Below, piece by piece: positions 53,253 through 62,097 of a stretch of DNA of 64,000 nt; the stretch's first letter is position 1; every line of letters begins with the position of its first letter. This DNA comes from an uncultured bacterium. Its GTDB lineage: Bacteria; Bacillota_I; Bacilli_A; Erysipelotrichales; Erysipelotrichaceae. The stretch covers positions 1 through 64,000 of the forward strand of contig CAINEY010000002.1 in assembly GCA_903847945.1 (NCBI GenBank). Reading direction: 5' to 3'. The notes below the pieces were generated by a model. The model searched no databases and had not been told where the DNA came from. It worked only from the letters and a program-made list of their open reading frames with translations. The position numbers and the translations under genes are program-made.

Positions 53253-53621
53253 ATGAACACTCCCTACTTATCCCGTGAAGATCTGATCCCTGCTTCGACA
53301 TTTCTTGGTGGCGACTGTGGTTTTGACCGGGTTTACCTCAATGGTTTAGCCCCGGGTTCCTTACTGATCTCGAATGCACCCTACATGATCGTCAATTCAA
53401 ATGGATTACTGGCTGGTGTTGACGAGCGATTTACACGTTTTGAAGTAGTCAATCAAGGGATTACCGAAAAAATAGTGACACTAAATTGGAAGACGGATTG
53501 TGAAAACCAAACCTCAGCCCTTACTCCGATGACGAGTGGGATCAGCGAACTCCCAGTTCCCATTATCCTTATGATTGTCAGTGTGGTCTATCTCGCCATT
53601 TTGCGCAGGATCCGCCGATGA
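53253..53621 (+). CDS. Small hypothetical protein with C-terminal membrane anchor
   Basis: A 122-residue protein I do not recognise. There is no signal peptide at the predicted start. Residues 1-95 look like beta strands and carry two cysteines (GGDCGFD and TDCENQ). A carboxy-terminal hydrophobic helix (LPVPIILMIVSVVYLAIL) ends in the basic tail RRIRR, the layout of tail-anchored or sorting-signal proteins, though no LPxTG is present. The ATG follows AGAAGG. It overlaps the next gene by ATGA, so the two form a module. Codon use is less biased than in nearby housekeeping genes. Confidence 0.7.
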   Translation: MNTPYLSREDLIPASTFLGGDCGFDRVYLNGLAPGSLLISNAPYMIVNSNGLLAGVDERFTRFEVVNQGITEKIVTLNWKTDCENQTSALTPMTSGISELPVPIILMIVSVVYLAILRRIRR

Positions 53622-55111
53622 AAAGGTTGACTTGGTTACCCTGGTTCGTTGGGATCTGTTTTGTATTCATCACTCAGCGGGTTAATGCCGCAGACTTTCT
53701 GCCTACCACAAAAGAAGAGCTGAATTTCGAGATCAACAGCATCGAGGTCAGTGAGTCGTCGATGACGATTACCGGCTGGGCACTGATTACCGACGCTCAA
53801 CACTACCGTAGTTCGGCAGATCACAAAGTTTGGATCGAAATCCTCTCATTAACGCATCACCTAGTGATCGAAGCTCAAATCACGCCGATCAGCATGACAT
53901 CGATCTCGCTTCAGGCCGGTCAATCACTTTGTCCCGATAACGTCTACTTTTCGACAACATGCAATTACGATTATGATCATGTGGGATTTAGTGCAGTCAT
54001 CGATCTGTCGATGCTAGTCAAAGGGGAACAGTACACAACGAATATCCTGTTTTCTGCGCTTAATGCCAATGTTCAACGCAAGACACCGCTCTACTACCCC
54101 ATTATTGAACCAGTGACGAGGATGGTAGGGGACTACCGCTTCTCTGCCATCTCATCTTTGGATGATACGACACTAAGAATCTCTGCAACTCCCGTCTATG
54201 CCCGTAAAGAACCCACCAAAACATCAGCAATCTGGGCTTATGGAACCAATTGTTCAACCAGTTATGCCAATCGACTGTACTTTAGGTATGGAGCCACCTT
54301 CAATAACATACTCAATCGTTTTCCCATCGATAATCAGACCTACTATGCGATGAGCGCAAAGCTGGATATTTGTGTCGACGGACGGCGACGTATCGTTGAG
54401 GGCACGCAATTTAATCCGGTATGGATCTCCAGTTTGTTTGTTGAATACTCCGGTTCGCCCTTAACAATACGTTCAGAGTTAGTGAACACCGCTCCTGTGA
54501 TATCCGCTACTGATCAGACTGTCATGGTCGGCGAACCTGTCAATTTATTGAGTTTTGCGTCAGCTTATGATGCTGAAGAAGGCGATATCAGCCACAAAAT
54601 CGAAATTTCAAGCGATTACCGGGATCAAGCCGGAAACTACATCGTGACGTATCTTGTGGTAGACAAATACGGCTATACGGGATTAAAAACTATTCGATTA
54701 ACCGTGGTTGAACCTGATAACTCACCCCCGTACATCACAGCATTTGATAAAACCATCCTCCAGTTTATCCACTTTGACCCCTATCATGATGTCTTCGCTC
54801 ACGATTTAGAAGAAGGGGACATCACGCAAAGAATGTACGCTTCAGGAGAAGTTAATTCCGATAAACTGGGGATTTATGTGGTCTGTTACACTGTAGAGGA
54901 TTCCAAACGGCTTAGCGATGTGCAGTGTATTCAAGTAACGGTAATTTCTTATCTGGATACGTTATCAAGATATCGAATGATTTCAATTCTAAATCCATTT
55001 TATAATGAATCGTATCCAACGAGTTGGATCCAACACCTAGATGTCATACATAATCTTAAAGAAATGAGCATTCCTCTAATCTCGATACAATTACTAAAAA
55101 AGCCCCGATAG
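53618..55111 (+). CDS. Secreted protein with tandem DUF5011-like (bacterial Ig) repeats
   Basis: A 497-residue exported protein. A signal peptide occupies the first 24 residues, ending in VNA-AD. Residues about 30-280 are a region I do not recognise, rich in beta strands, with cysteine pairs (for example SLCPDN and TTCNYD). Two Ig-like repeats follow at about 290-366 and 368-444, each opening NTAPVI or NSPPYI and containing EEGDI, then a YTV/YLV-DxxG strand, features of DUF5011 domains. The last 45 residues are AT-rich, have no anchor and do not look like part of a fold. Likely a cell-surface protein acting with the small protein before it. Function unknown. Confidence 0.75.
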   Translation: MKRLTWLPWFVGICFVFITQRVNAADFLPTTKEELNFEINSIEVSESSMTITGWALITDAQHYRSSADHKVWIEILSLTHHLVIEAQITPISMTSISLQAGQSLCPDNVYFSTTCNYDYDHVGFSAVIDLSMLVKGEQYTTNILFSALNANVQRKTPLYYPIIEPVTRMVGDYRFSAISSLDDTTLRISATPVYARKEPTKTSAIWAYGTNCSTSYANRLYFRYGATFNNILNRFPIDNQTYYAMSAKLDICVDGRRRIVEGTQFNPVWISSLFVEYSGSPLTIRSELVNTAPVISATDQTVMVGEPVNLLSFASAYDAEEGDISHKIEISSDYRDQAGNYIVTYLVVDKYGYTGLKTIRLTVVEPDNSPPYITAFDKTILQFIHFDPYHDVFAHDLEEGDITQRMYASGEVNSDKLGIYVVCYTVEDSKRLSDVQCIQVTVISYLDTLSRYRMISILNPFYNESYPTSWIQHLDVIHNLKEMSIPLISIQLLKKPR

Positions 55112-55118
55112 GGGCCTT
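55102..55118 (+). terminator. Weak terminator after the surface module
   Basis: Stem GCCCC, loop GATA, stem GGGGC, followed by a broken T run. The stop codon is in the loop. Confidence 0.45.
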
Positions 55119-55154
55119 CTATATGTACTACAAACTATTCTCAACAATACTTCG

Positions 55155-55170
55155 CATAATGTATATTATG
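55155..55170. repeat. Short inverted repeat in the deoB 3' region
   Basis: CATAAT, four bases, ATTATG, in an AT-rich 65-base space between the convergent surface-module and deoB genes. It has no T run strong enough for a standard terminator. Function unknown. Confidence 0.4.
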
Positions 55171-55176
55171 TAATAT

Positions 55177-56355
55177 TTAGATCAGATCCTTCAAGTAGGA
55201 TTCCCCGTACGCTGGCAATGTAATCCCGAAGTTTTCTGCGACGGTAGCTCCGATGGCTCCAAACCCCTTTCGTTGAGGCAGGCTGCCCGTTTTAATTGTT
55301 GAAGGAGTGTACGCAATGAATGGGACATACTCACGGGTGTGATCAGTTCCGGCAAACGTTGGATCGTTTCCGTGATCGGCGGTAAGTATGATCAGATCAC
55401 GATCATCGAGCTTATTGATGAGGTGACCCAGTTGGCGGTCAAACAACTCGATTTCCTTTCCATAACCGATTGCATCACGGCGATGGCCCCACAACGCATC
55501 GAAATCGACTAAATTAACAAAACAAAGTCCGGTAAACGGTTTATCGGCTAAAGACAAGGTAATATTCATCCCGTCCTCATTGCTTTTGGATTTGTAAGCT
55601 TCGGTAATCCCCTCTCCATCAAAAATATCTTTGATTTTACCAACAGAGATGACATCAAAGCCACTGGATTTTAAGTGATCCAGAACCGTCTTACCAAAAG
55701 GTTTCAAGGCGTAGTCGTGGCGGTTACTGGTGCGTTTGAATGATCCCTTACCTGAACCGATGAACGGACGAGCAATAATACGACCGACTCGCCATTCCGG
55801 CTTCATAGTGAGTTCTCGGGCAATTTCGCAGCAGCGATATAATTCATCAAGTCCAAAGGTTTCCTCGTGACACGCAATCTGCAAGACCGAATCCGCGGAG
55901 GTGTAGACGATCATAGCTCCGGTTCGCATGTGTTCTTCACCCAGCTCATCAATGATCTCGGTTCCGCTGGCGGATTTATTCCCGATTACGGGATGACCGG
56001 TACGACGGCTGAGCTCTTGGATCAGATCAGCAGGAAATCCAGTGTCGGTAAACGTAACAAACGGGACATCAATGTATAAACCCATGAGTTCCCAGTGACC
56101 GGTCATGGTGTCTTTTCCCAGACTGATCTCAGACATCTTTCCGTAAGCCCCTGTCGGACGATCAACCGGAGCCACATGCTTAAGCGGGTGAAGATTACTG
56201 ATACCCAAACGTTGTAAATTGGGGATGTTGAGCGGCATCGCTTTGGCAATGTTTCCGAAAGTATCGGACCCATGATCGTTGTAGTTGGCGGCATCGTGAG
56301 CGGCTCCGATTCCCAAGGAATCCATGACGATGACAAAGATGCGTTTGAAATTCAT
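55177..56355 (-). CDS. deoB: Phosphopentomutase
   Basis: A 392-residue alkaline-phosphatase-superfamily mutase that interconverts (deoxy)ribose-1- and 5-phosphate. Metal-binding blocks: [15 protein letters not shown] with the first Asp, [13 protein letters not shown] with the phosphorylated threonine, [11 protein letters not shown], and [19 protein letters not shown]. The ATG at 56355 follows AAGGAGAG, and begins two bases past the xerD stop. Its product feeds deoC. The xerD-deoB order is also found in Bacillus. Confidence 0.96.
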   Translation of the reverse strand: MNFKRIFVIVMDSLGIGAAHDAANYNDHGSDTFGNIAKAMPLNIPNLQRLGISNLHPLKHVAPVDRPTGAYGKMSEISLGKDTMTGHWELMGLYIDVPFVTFTDTGFPADLIQELSRRTGHPVIGNKSASGTEIIDELGEEHMRTGAMIVYTSADSVLQIACHEETFGLDELYRCCEIARELTMKPEWRVGRIIARPFIGSGKGSFKRTSNRHDYALKPFGKTVLDHLKSSGFDVISVGKIKDIFDGEGITEAYKSKSNEDGMNITLSLADKPFTGLCFVNLVDFDALWGHRRDAIGYGKEIELFDRQLGHLINKLDDRDLIILTADHGNDPTFAGTDHTREYVPFIAYTPSTIKTGSLPQRKGFGAIGATVAENFGITLPAYGESYLKDLI

Positions 56356-56356
56356 A

Positions 56357-57244
56357 CTACTCTCCTTTTCCTTTTGGATGGTGTTCATCATAAGCATTTC
56401 GTAAGCGTTTCTCTTCAATGTGCGTGTAGATTTGAGTGGTTTTGATGTCGCTGTGACCCAAGAGTTCTTGAACGACTCGAAGGTCGGCGCCACCGTTGAG
56501 TAAGGCTGTGGCAAAGGAATGACGCAGCTTGTGAGGCGTCAAATGCGTGGTTAGACCCAATTGACGTTCGCGTTGAACCAACATCGTATAAACGTATTGG
56601 CGACTGATTGGTCTCCCCTTCTTCGAAATAAAGACCAGGGTCGTGCGGGTGGTTTGCCACAAGGGTCGAACATTCACCAGGTAGTGACGAAGGTTGGATT
56701 TCGTCGCATCCGCCATGGGGACGATGCGTTCTTTATTTCCCTTCCCCAAGATCCGTAAAAATCCCTCATCCAGAAAGACTTGATTCAATTGGAGTGTGAC
56801 CAACTCGGTCACCCGCAATCCACAGGAATACAAGAGGTCGATCATCGGTCGATCGAGCTCAAGATTACCGCTCTCACTTTCCAGGAGGATGTCGACATCT
56901 GAAAGTGGAACCGTTTGAGGCAAGTGCTCGATTTTCCGTATTCCGGGAAGTTTTTCGGTGGGATTATCCCAGATCGGTTCCCGATCGCAAACAAAGGCAT
57001 GAAATCCGCGCAAGACGGACCGGTGTCGCAAGACAGATGCGTTGGTTTGAGTGGCCTGAAGTTGATCCAAATATTCGGAGATTGCCCCCGTATCGATCAT
57101 CGATAATTCCCGTTGATGATTCAACTGAAATGACCGATAGTGATCCAGATCGCTCATATAGGCACTGACTGTGAGTTTTGACCGACGCAATACGTAAGTC
57201 AGATGATGCCGGTACAGCTCAATGGCTTCATCCCAGCTGATCAT
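56357..57244 (-). CDS. xerD: Tyrosine recombinase XerD
   Basis: A 295-residue tyrosine recombinase that resolves chromosome dimers at dif, activated by FtsK. An amino-terminal SAM-like domain (about 1-90) is followed by the catalytic domain with Arg in CGLRVTELV, Lys in GKGNKER, HKLRH, LGHSDI and the nucleophile Tyr in TTQIYTHI. No mobile-element genes are nearby, so a housekeeping role is favoured. Its start overlaps the recN stop (ATGA). Confidence 0.93.
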   Translation of the reverse strand: MISWDEAIELYRHHLTYVLRRSKLTVSAYMSDLDHYRSFQLNHQRELSMIDTGAISEYLDQLQATQTNASVLRHRSVLRGFHAFVCDREPIWDNPTEKLPGIRKIEHLPQTVPLSDVDILLESESGNLELDRPMIDLLYSCGLRVTELVTLQLNQVFLDEGFLRILGKGNKERIVPMADATKSNLRHYLVNVRPLWQTTRTTLVFISKKGRPISRQYVYTMLVQRERQLGLTTHLTPHKLRHSFATALLNGGADLRVVQELLGHSDIKTTQIYTHIEEKRLRNAYDEHHPKGKGE

Positions 57245-58899
57245 ACGCTTAGGGAAGCTTGGAGCGTATCCAGAAGCTCTTTGGCTGCGCTGAGCGAACT
57301 GGAAGAACTGGTTCCTGTAGAGATCTGACTGAGCTCATGGATCCGCTGATCATAATCCAAGACTTGGATTGTTGTTTGAGTGGCCTGCTCGCGTTGGGTC
57401 TTTGAGACCAGGTAGTGGGAATCCCCGCACGCTGCGACTTGTCCCAAATGGGTCACGGCAAAGACTTGCGAGGAATGGGCAATCCGATGCATCTTTTGAC
57501 CAATGGCCGTGGCAACTCGTCCGGAGACTCCGGCATCGATCTCATCGAAAATGACCGTTTCTATGCCTTGAAGTTCATTAAAAATGACTTTGAGCCCCAA
57601 CATCAACCGGGACAGTTCACCCCCACTGGCGACCTTCGTCAGCGGTTTTAACAATTCACCCGGATTCATGGAAATCAAAAATTCAGTTTGATCATAACCG
57701 CTTGCGGAATCGGCACCTTCCGACAGCAAGATCGTAAATCGAGCTTTGTCGAGGTAAAGATCCCGGCATTGCCGGATCACCAATTCTTCCAGCTCATGTG
57801 CTTTTTGGCTGCGTATTTGACTCATGGTTTGAGCAAAATCACGATAACGACGATAAGCCACGTCGACTCGCGTCTGCAGCTCAGCCAAGATTTCATCGCG
57901 GCGGTTGATCAGATTGATGCGTTCATCGATATCCTGGCGCTTCTCCTTGATGGCGGCGATCGAAGGGCCGTATTTCTTCTTGAGTTTACTGAGCGTGTAA
58001 AGGCGTTCCTGTATCGCGTTAAGCTCACCCTCATCAAAACTCATCAAACTCTTGATTTGCTTCAGATCCGCGATCTTATCGATCAATTCATAATAAAGAT
58101 CATTGATGTTGGACGTCGTCGCGGCGATCCGTTCGCTCTCTGAAATGGATTTGAGTTCACGCAACGCCAAATGAAGTTTCTCCGATACCCCGTTCTGTTC
58201 ATCCAAGTGGGTCATGGCCGCATCCAAATGAAGCACTATTTTCTCGTAAGCCATCATTTCTTTTTGCTGCTCTTCGAGCTGAACATCCTCGTTCTCGATC
58301 AACTGGGCCTGATCGATTTCTTGGGCTTGGAACAGAAGAAACTCTAACTCATCGGGGTTTAAAACTGACTTTTGTTTTTGAGCGAGATCCTGACGCAATG
58401 CATCGAACTCATGATAAGCCTGTTTGAGTTGTGTTAAGGCTGATTTATCATTAACGAATCGATCCAGTAATCCCAAATGCGACTTGTCATTGAGTAAGTA
58501 CTGCGTATCGTGTTGATTGTGGATGTCAATCAAGAAAGCCCCGATCTCTTTAAGTAAACTTACCGTTACGGGCCTTCCGTTAAGTTTTGAGGTAGACTTC
58601 CCCTCTTTGTCGCATTCCCGGGTGATCGATATGTTTCTATCCACCGCATACCCGGCCAGATTTAGGGTTTGGATGACCGTTTCGTTGGAAACCTCAAACT
58701 GACCCTCCAAAAAAGCCTTGGAACTCTCATGACCCACAGCATCACTGAGAAAACGATCGCCTAAAAGAATGCCGATCGCATCGATCAGAATGGACTTCCC
58801 TGCCCCGGTCTCTCCGGTGAATACGCTAAAACCGGACCTGAAGCTTAAGGTCACGTCTTGAATCAAGATGAAATTCCGGATGGTGAGTTGTGTGATCAT
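57241..58899 (-). CDS. recN: DNA repair ATPase RecN
   Basis: A 552-residue SMC-like protein for double-strand break repair, of normal length. Walker A GETGAGKS is at residues 29-36. Two long coiled coils flank a central hinge. The ABC signature is SGGELSRLML and Walker B is VIFDEIDAGVSG. The ATG at 58899 follows GGAGAAG. The TATAAT box at 58911 is just upstream, so the transcript may begin at or within that site. It heads recN-xerD-deoB. Confidence 0.95.
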   Translation of the reverse strand: MITQLTIRNFILIQDVTLSFRSGFSVFTGETGAGKSILIDAIGILLGDRFLSDAVGHESSKAFLEGQFEVSNETVIQTLNLAGYAVDRNISITRECDKEGKSTSKLNGRPVTVSLLKEIGAFLIDIHNQHDTQYLLNDKSHLGLLDRFVNDKSALTQLKQAYHEFDALRQDLAQKQKSVLNPDELEFLLFQAQEIDQAQLIENEDVQLEEQQKEMMAYEKIVLHLDAAMTHLDEQNGVSEKLHLALRELKSISESERIAATTSNINDLYYELIDKIADLKQIKSLMSFDEGELNAIQERLYTLSKLKKKYGPSIAAIKEKRQDIDERINLINRRDEILAELQTRVDVAYRRYRDFAQTMSQIRSQKAHELEELVIRQCRDLYLDKARFTILLSEGADSASGYDQTEFLISMNPGELLKPLTKVASGGELSRLMLGLKVIFNELQGIETVIFDEIDAGVSGRVATAIGQKMHRIAHSSQVFAVTHLGQVAACGDSHYLVSKTQREQATQTTIQVLDYDQRIHELSQISTGTSSSSSLSAAKELLDTLQASLSV

Positions 58900-58910
58900 G
58901 GCTCTTCTCC

Positions 58911-58916
58911 ATTATA
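58911..58916 (-). promoter_or_regulatory. -10 box for the recN operon
   Basis: TATAAT on the minus strand, 11 bases before the recN ATG. No clear -35. Predicted leader about five bases. Confidence 0.45.
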
Positions 58917-58947
58917 CCCTAGACTTGCAGATTCCTAGACCTCAGTG

Positions 58948-59787
58948 CTAATGGTTTCGCACGAGGATCTCATTGATGATGGACATAGTGGCCGACGAAT
59001 CAACCGATAACGCGCTTAACCCGATTTTGACCTGAGAACTGAGCCGGTCAATTTCGTTTAGCGCCAGGTCCATTCCCTGAAGGGCAACCATCGTCGTTTT
59101 ATGATTTTGTGCATCGCTATTGTTGGATTTTCCCAAGGTTTGGGTATCTTGTGTCAACTCCAGCACATCATCCTGGATCTGAAAGAGGACTCCCAGTTTT
59201 TCGCCGATGGCCATCAAGGCAGGGGCTTCCGTTTCACGTCCATCCAAGATTGCTCCCAGTACCAAAGCAGCCCCTAAGAGTTTCCCTGTTTTGAGGATGT
59301 ACATGTCGGTGATTGCTTCGACAGTATCGAGCTTTTCAAAGACATCACTGTCTTGTCCACCGATCATCCCATGGATCCCGGAAGCGTCCGCCAAGACACG
59401 GCAACACGCTAATTTTTGAGCTGGGTCCAATGGCAGGTCCAACACCGTCTCAAAGGCAGCATTGAGTAGTCCGTCTCCGGCTAGAATCGCTGTGGCTTCG
59501 TCGTATGCCTTATGAACCGTCGGTCGTCCGCGACGCAGATCGTCATTGTCGAGTGCCGGCAAATCATCGTGGATCAATGAGTAAGTGTGAATCATTTCGA
59601 GTGCGCATGCGACATCAACCGCGGAATCGCTCAACACCCTGACTTGAGAGAGCACCAAACGGGGACGCAACCGTTTTCCGCCCCCCAATAAGGCATAGCC
59701 CATGGCTTGTCCGGTACGGGTCGATGACCAGGATTGACTCAGTTGCTTAAGTCGGGTTTCAATGCGATCAAGATTCGGTGTTGCCAT
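58948..59787 (-). CDS. ispA: Farnesyl/geranyl diphosphate synthase
   Basis: A 279-residue short-chain prenyl diphosphate synthase. The first aspartate motif is DDLPALDND and the second is DDVLE in FQIQDDVLELTQD. GGGKRLRPRL and LIHDDLPA are typical. It uses the isopentenyl diphosphate from the IspG/IspH route to build precursors of undecaprenol. It overlaps xseB by 20 bases. The dxs gene often found nearby is not present; recN follows after its own promoter. Confidence 0.94.
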   Translation of the reverse strand: MATPNLDRIETRLKQLSQSWSSTRTGQAMGYALLGGGKRLRPRLVLSQVRVLSDSAVDVACALEMIHTYSLIHDDLPALDNDDLRRGRPTVHKAYDEATAILAGDGLLNAAFETVLDLPLDPAQKLACCRVLADASGIHGMIGGQDSDVFEKLDTVEAITDMYILKTGKLLGAALVLGAILDGRETEAPALMAIGEKLGVLFQIQDDVLELTQDTQTLGKSNNSDAQNHKTTMVALQGMDLALNEIDRLSSQVKIGLSALSVDSSATMSIINEILVRNH

Positions 59788-59971
59788 ATGATTTGATCAG
59801 TTCCTGAACCTTTATTTCAAAACCTTTAAGTTGTGCATCGCATGATTTGACTAGGCTTAAGCCTTCTTCAAACAAGGCAATCGCTTCTTCCAATGGGATG
59901 TCATTCTTTTCCAGAGCATTCACAATGGTGCTCAGGCGTTGCATGGAGACTTCGAAGTTATTTTTTTCCAT
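59768..59971 (-). CDS. xseB: Exodeoxyribonuclease VII small subunit
   Basis: A 67-residue helical protein, normal for XseB. The block NFEVSMQRLSTIVNALEKND and the following PLEEAIALFEEGL are diagnostic. It overlaps xseA by 14 bases and ispA by 20. Confidence 0.94.
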   Translation of the reverse strand: MEKNNFEVSMQRLSTIVNALEKNDIPLEEAIALFEEGLSLVKSCDAQLKGFEIKVQELIKSYGNTES

Positions 59972-61295
59972 AAGATTCCTTTCCGGTGATGGTGGTTTTC
60001 AATTCACCGTCGTTAAGTTGGACAATCAAAGCATCCCCAACGTTAGCGTCATGGACCGATCGCAAGGCTTGCTGATCCTTCTTAGCGATGGCATAGCCGC
60101 GTTGGAGGACACTGAGCGGAGAATACGCATTGAGCAATCCCAATTGAGCCGCAAAAGCGTTTTGGCTTGCGGTGAGGCGCTGCAGGATCCCGGCAGGCAA
60201 CCGCTGTTGGGAACGTTCCAAGGCGTTGGAGTAACCGTGAATGGTCTGGAGGGCACTGAGTTGCAGGCGCTGACGCAATGTTTGTAGAGCCAACGCTTTC
60301 GGCGCAACCGTCGCACTGAAGTTCAAGAGTCGTTGGGTCAGCATGGTCAGGTTCATCGCGGAATCCTGCGTAATCAGCTCCGGATTCGACCACAAGGGAT
60401 GATGCGTGAGTGGGGTTAAGGTGAGTTGGGACTGTCGCAGCTGTTGGTTCATCAGACGGATCACCGTCAGACGTACCTGTTCGAGTTCGCCTTTGACTTC
60501 GCGGAAATCACGGACGACGCTTTGTGCTGCAGCCGTCGGGGTCGCTGCCCGAACATCGGCCACATAATCCGCGATCGTAGTGTCCACTTCATGACCGACC
60601 CCGGTCACTACCGGAGTCCTCATTTGACTCAATTGTCGCGCAACGCTCTCATCATTGAACGCCCAGAGATCCTCGATTGATCCCCCGCCTCGGGCCAGAA
60701 TCAACACGTCCTGTCCCTCCTGATCGGCCTGAATCAAGGCTTTAATGATTTGAGAAGGAGCTCCCTCACCCTGAACCAAGGTAGGATACACCTGTAAGGT
60801 TAGTCCAGGCCATCGCAGTCCCAGCGTTTTTTGGATGTCTTTGAGGGCTGCAGTGTTGGCTCCGGTGATGATTCCGATGCGTTGCGGGTAGCGCGGCAAG
60901 GATTTCTTGCGGTTGGGATCAAAGAGCCCTTCGGCGTACAGTTTCTTCTTTAAGGCTTCGAAACGCAGATACAGATCCCCCACCCCATCCAGATTCATCG
61001 TGGTGACCGAAAGTTGAACTTTGCCCTGGGGCGGATAAACCGTAACGGATGCCCGAATCATGACCTGATCCCCATCCTTGGGTTTAAACGTTACTGATTG
61101 GGCTGCATTGGCAAACATGACGCATCCAATGCTGGCCATTTCATCTTTGAGCGTGAAATACCAGTGTCCGCTGCGATGGGAGGTAAAGTTGGAGATCTCC
61201 CCTTTCAGCCAAAAACCCCGAAATGCGGGGTTTGATTCCAGGGTCGTTTTCAAGACCGCTAAGAGCTGAGAAACACTGTAGGCGGCTTGCGTCAT
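59958..61295 (-). CDS. xseA: Exodeoxyribonuclease VII large subunit
   Basis: A 445-residue subunit of the single-strand exonuclease. An amino-terminal OB fold (AFRGFWLKGEISNFTSHRSG, in part) is followed by the catalytic domain with GIITGANTAALKDI, ARGGGSIEDLWAFND and TGVGHEVDTTIADYVAD, then a coiled coil. It starts in overlap with the nusB stop (ATGA). Confidence 0.95.
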   Translation of the reverse strand: MTQAAYSVSQLLAVLKTTLESNPAFRGFWLKGEISNFTSHRSGHWYFTLKDEMASIGCVMFANAAQSVTFKPKDGDQVMIRASVTVYPPQGKVQLSVTTMNLDGVGDLYLRFEALKKKLYAEGLFDPNRKKSLPRYPQRIGIITGANTAALKDIQKTLGLRWPGLTLQVYPTLVQGEGAPSQIIKALIQADQEGQDVLILARGGGSIEDLWAFNDESVARQLSQMRTPVVTGVGHEVDTTIADYVADVRAATPTAAAQSVVRDFREVKGELEQVRLTVIRLMNQQLRQSQLTLTPLTHHPLWSNPELITQDSAMNLTMLTQRLLNFSATVAPKALALQTLRQRLQLSALQTIHGYSNALERSQQRLPAGILQRLTASQNAFAAQLGLLNAYSPLSVLQRGYAIAKKDQQALRSVHDANVGDALIVQLNDGELKTTITGKESYGKK

Positions 61296-61672
61296 AGCTG
61301 ATCCAAAACGGCGTTGATGAAGGCGTAGGAGTCCTCACTGGAGTATTCCTTGGCGATCTCCACCGCTTCGTTGATGATGACCGAGCGGGCGGCTTCGTCC
61401 AAGGCAAATTCACTGATGGCCGCCAAAAGAATGGCCCGATCCAAAGCCAACAAACGTTCATACTTCCACTCACTGGAAAGATGTTCCTGGATGAACTGGG
61501 CATATGTCGCTTCATGATCGATGAGGTTATAGAGGTTATTAAGTAAGTAGTCACCGGCTTCGGTGCCTTCGCGCAACTGTTCATCCACGATGATATTGGC
61601 GATGGATTTTCCCAGCAAGAGGTGCTGATAGAGGTAAGTGACCAGTTGGAATCGGAGTTGGTGTCGTGTCAT
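61292..61672 (-). CDS. nusB: Transcription antitermination factor NusB
   Basis: A 126-residue all-helical protein that with S10 forms the rRNA antitermination complex. The end block ALDEAARSVIINEAVEIAKEYSS and FINAVLDQL are typical. Two starts are possible: ATG 61672 with a weak AGGA, or GTG 61687. The -10 box at 61691 would start the transcript close to the GTG, so the ATG is preferred. First gene of nusB-xseA-xseB-ispA. Confidence 0.92.
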   Translation of the reverse strand: MTRHQLRFQLVTYLYQHLLLGKSIANIIVDEQLREGTEAGDYLLNNLYNLIDHEATYAQFIQEHLSSEWKYERLLALDRAILLAAISEFALDEAARSVIINEAVEIAKEYSSEDSYAFINAVLDQL

Positions 61673-61690
61673 AAGTCCTGCTTTCACCCT

Positions 61691-61699
61691 ATTTTACCA
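61691..61699 (-). promoter_or_regulatory. Extended -10 promoter for nusB
   Basis: TGG then TAAAAT (61691-61696) on the minus strand. Initiation would give a short leader before the ATG at 61672. Confidence 0.45.
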
Positions 61700-61706
61700 T
61701 ACCCAT

Positions 61707-61731
61707 AAAAAAACGCCCATTACTGGGCGTT
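61707..61731 (-). terminator. Terminator after the Asp23 gene
   Basis: On the minus strand AACGCCCA, loop GTAA, TGGGCGTT, then T7. The stop codon of the gene is in the loop. Confidence 0.85.
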
Positions 61732-62049
61732 AAAATTGAATCCGATGACGTTCACATCGACCTCATCACACGCAATACCGGTCATGTCGAGGATGGCTTT
61801 ATGGACCTTGTCCTGGACTTTTTGACAGGTTTTCTGCACGTGCTGGCCATAACGAACCTTCAGATCAATGGCAATCGAGAGTTTATCGTTCTCGATCTTG
61901 CAGTTGACGGAATTCTTAAAGGTTGAATTCTCGAGGACAACGCCGTTGTCTTCCTGAGCGGAAATGAAGGCAATGCTGGAGAAGACATCCCGTTTCAGCA
62001 CGATAGTGCCGTTTTCGTTGTCGCTGATTTTGATCATTGTTTTTGCCAT
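61720..62049 (-). CDS. Asp23/Gls24 family envelope-stress protein
   Basis: A 109-residue member of the Asp23 (DUF322) family, small alpha/beta proteins linked to cell envelope homeostasis in Gram-positive bacteria. The block DLKVRYGQHVQKTCQKVQDKV is typical. In Firmicutes one such gene (yqhY) precedes nusB, as here. The ATG at 62049 follows GGAGGAG; the upstream alternative is not needed. Single-gene unit with promoter and terminator. Confidence 0.9.
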   Translation of the reverse strand: MAKTMIKISDNENGTIVLKRDVFSSIAFISAQEDNGVVLENSTFKNSVNCKIENDKLSIAIDLKVRYGQHVQKTCQKVQDKVHKAILDMTGIACDEVDVNVIGFNFNAQ

Positions 62050-62064
62050 AACTCCTCCACGGAC

Positions 62065-62073
62065 ATTATAGCA
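62065..62073 (-). promoter_or_regulatory. Extended -10 promoter for the Asp23 gene
   Basis: TGC then TATAAT (62065-62070) on the minus strand. The -35 is poor. Confidence 0.5.
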
Positions 62074-62097
62074 CACCCTTAGCGGGTCTACGCAAGC

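Noticed and set aside
55001-55034. TATAAT and palindrome GTTGGATCCAAC as a possible promoter/operator for a small gene
   Set aside because: No reading frame of any length follows before deoB on the plus strand, and the region lies in the coding frame of the surface protein.
56357-57244. Tyrosine recombinase as a sign of an integrated element
   Set aside because: Gene order with recN and deoB, full Xer motifs and the absence of phage or plasmid genes or attachment repeats point to housekeeping XerD.
57369-58143. Plus-strand open frames opposite recN
   Set aside because: They are shadows of recN with no ribosome binding site and no family match.
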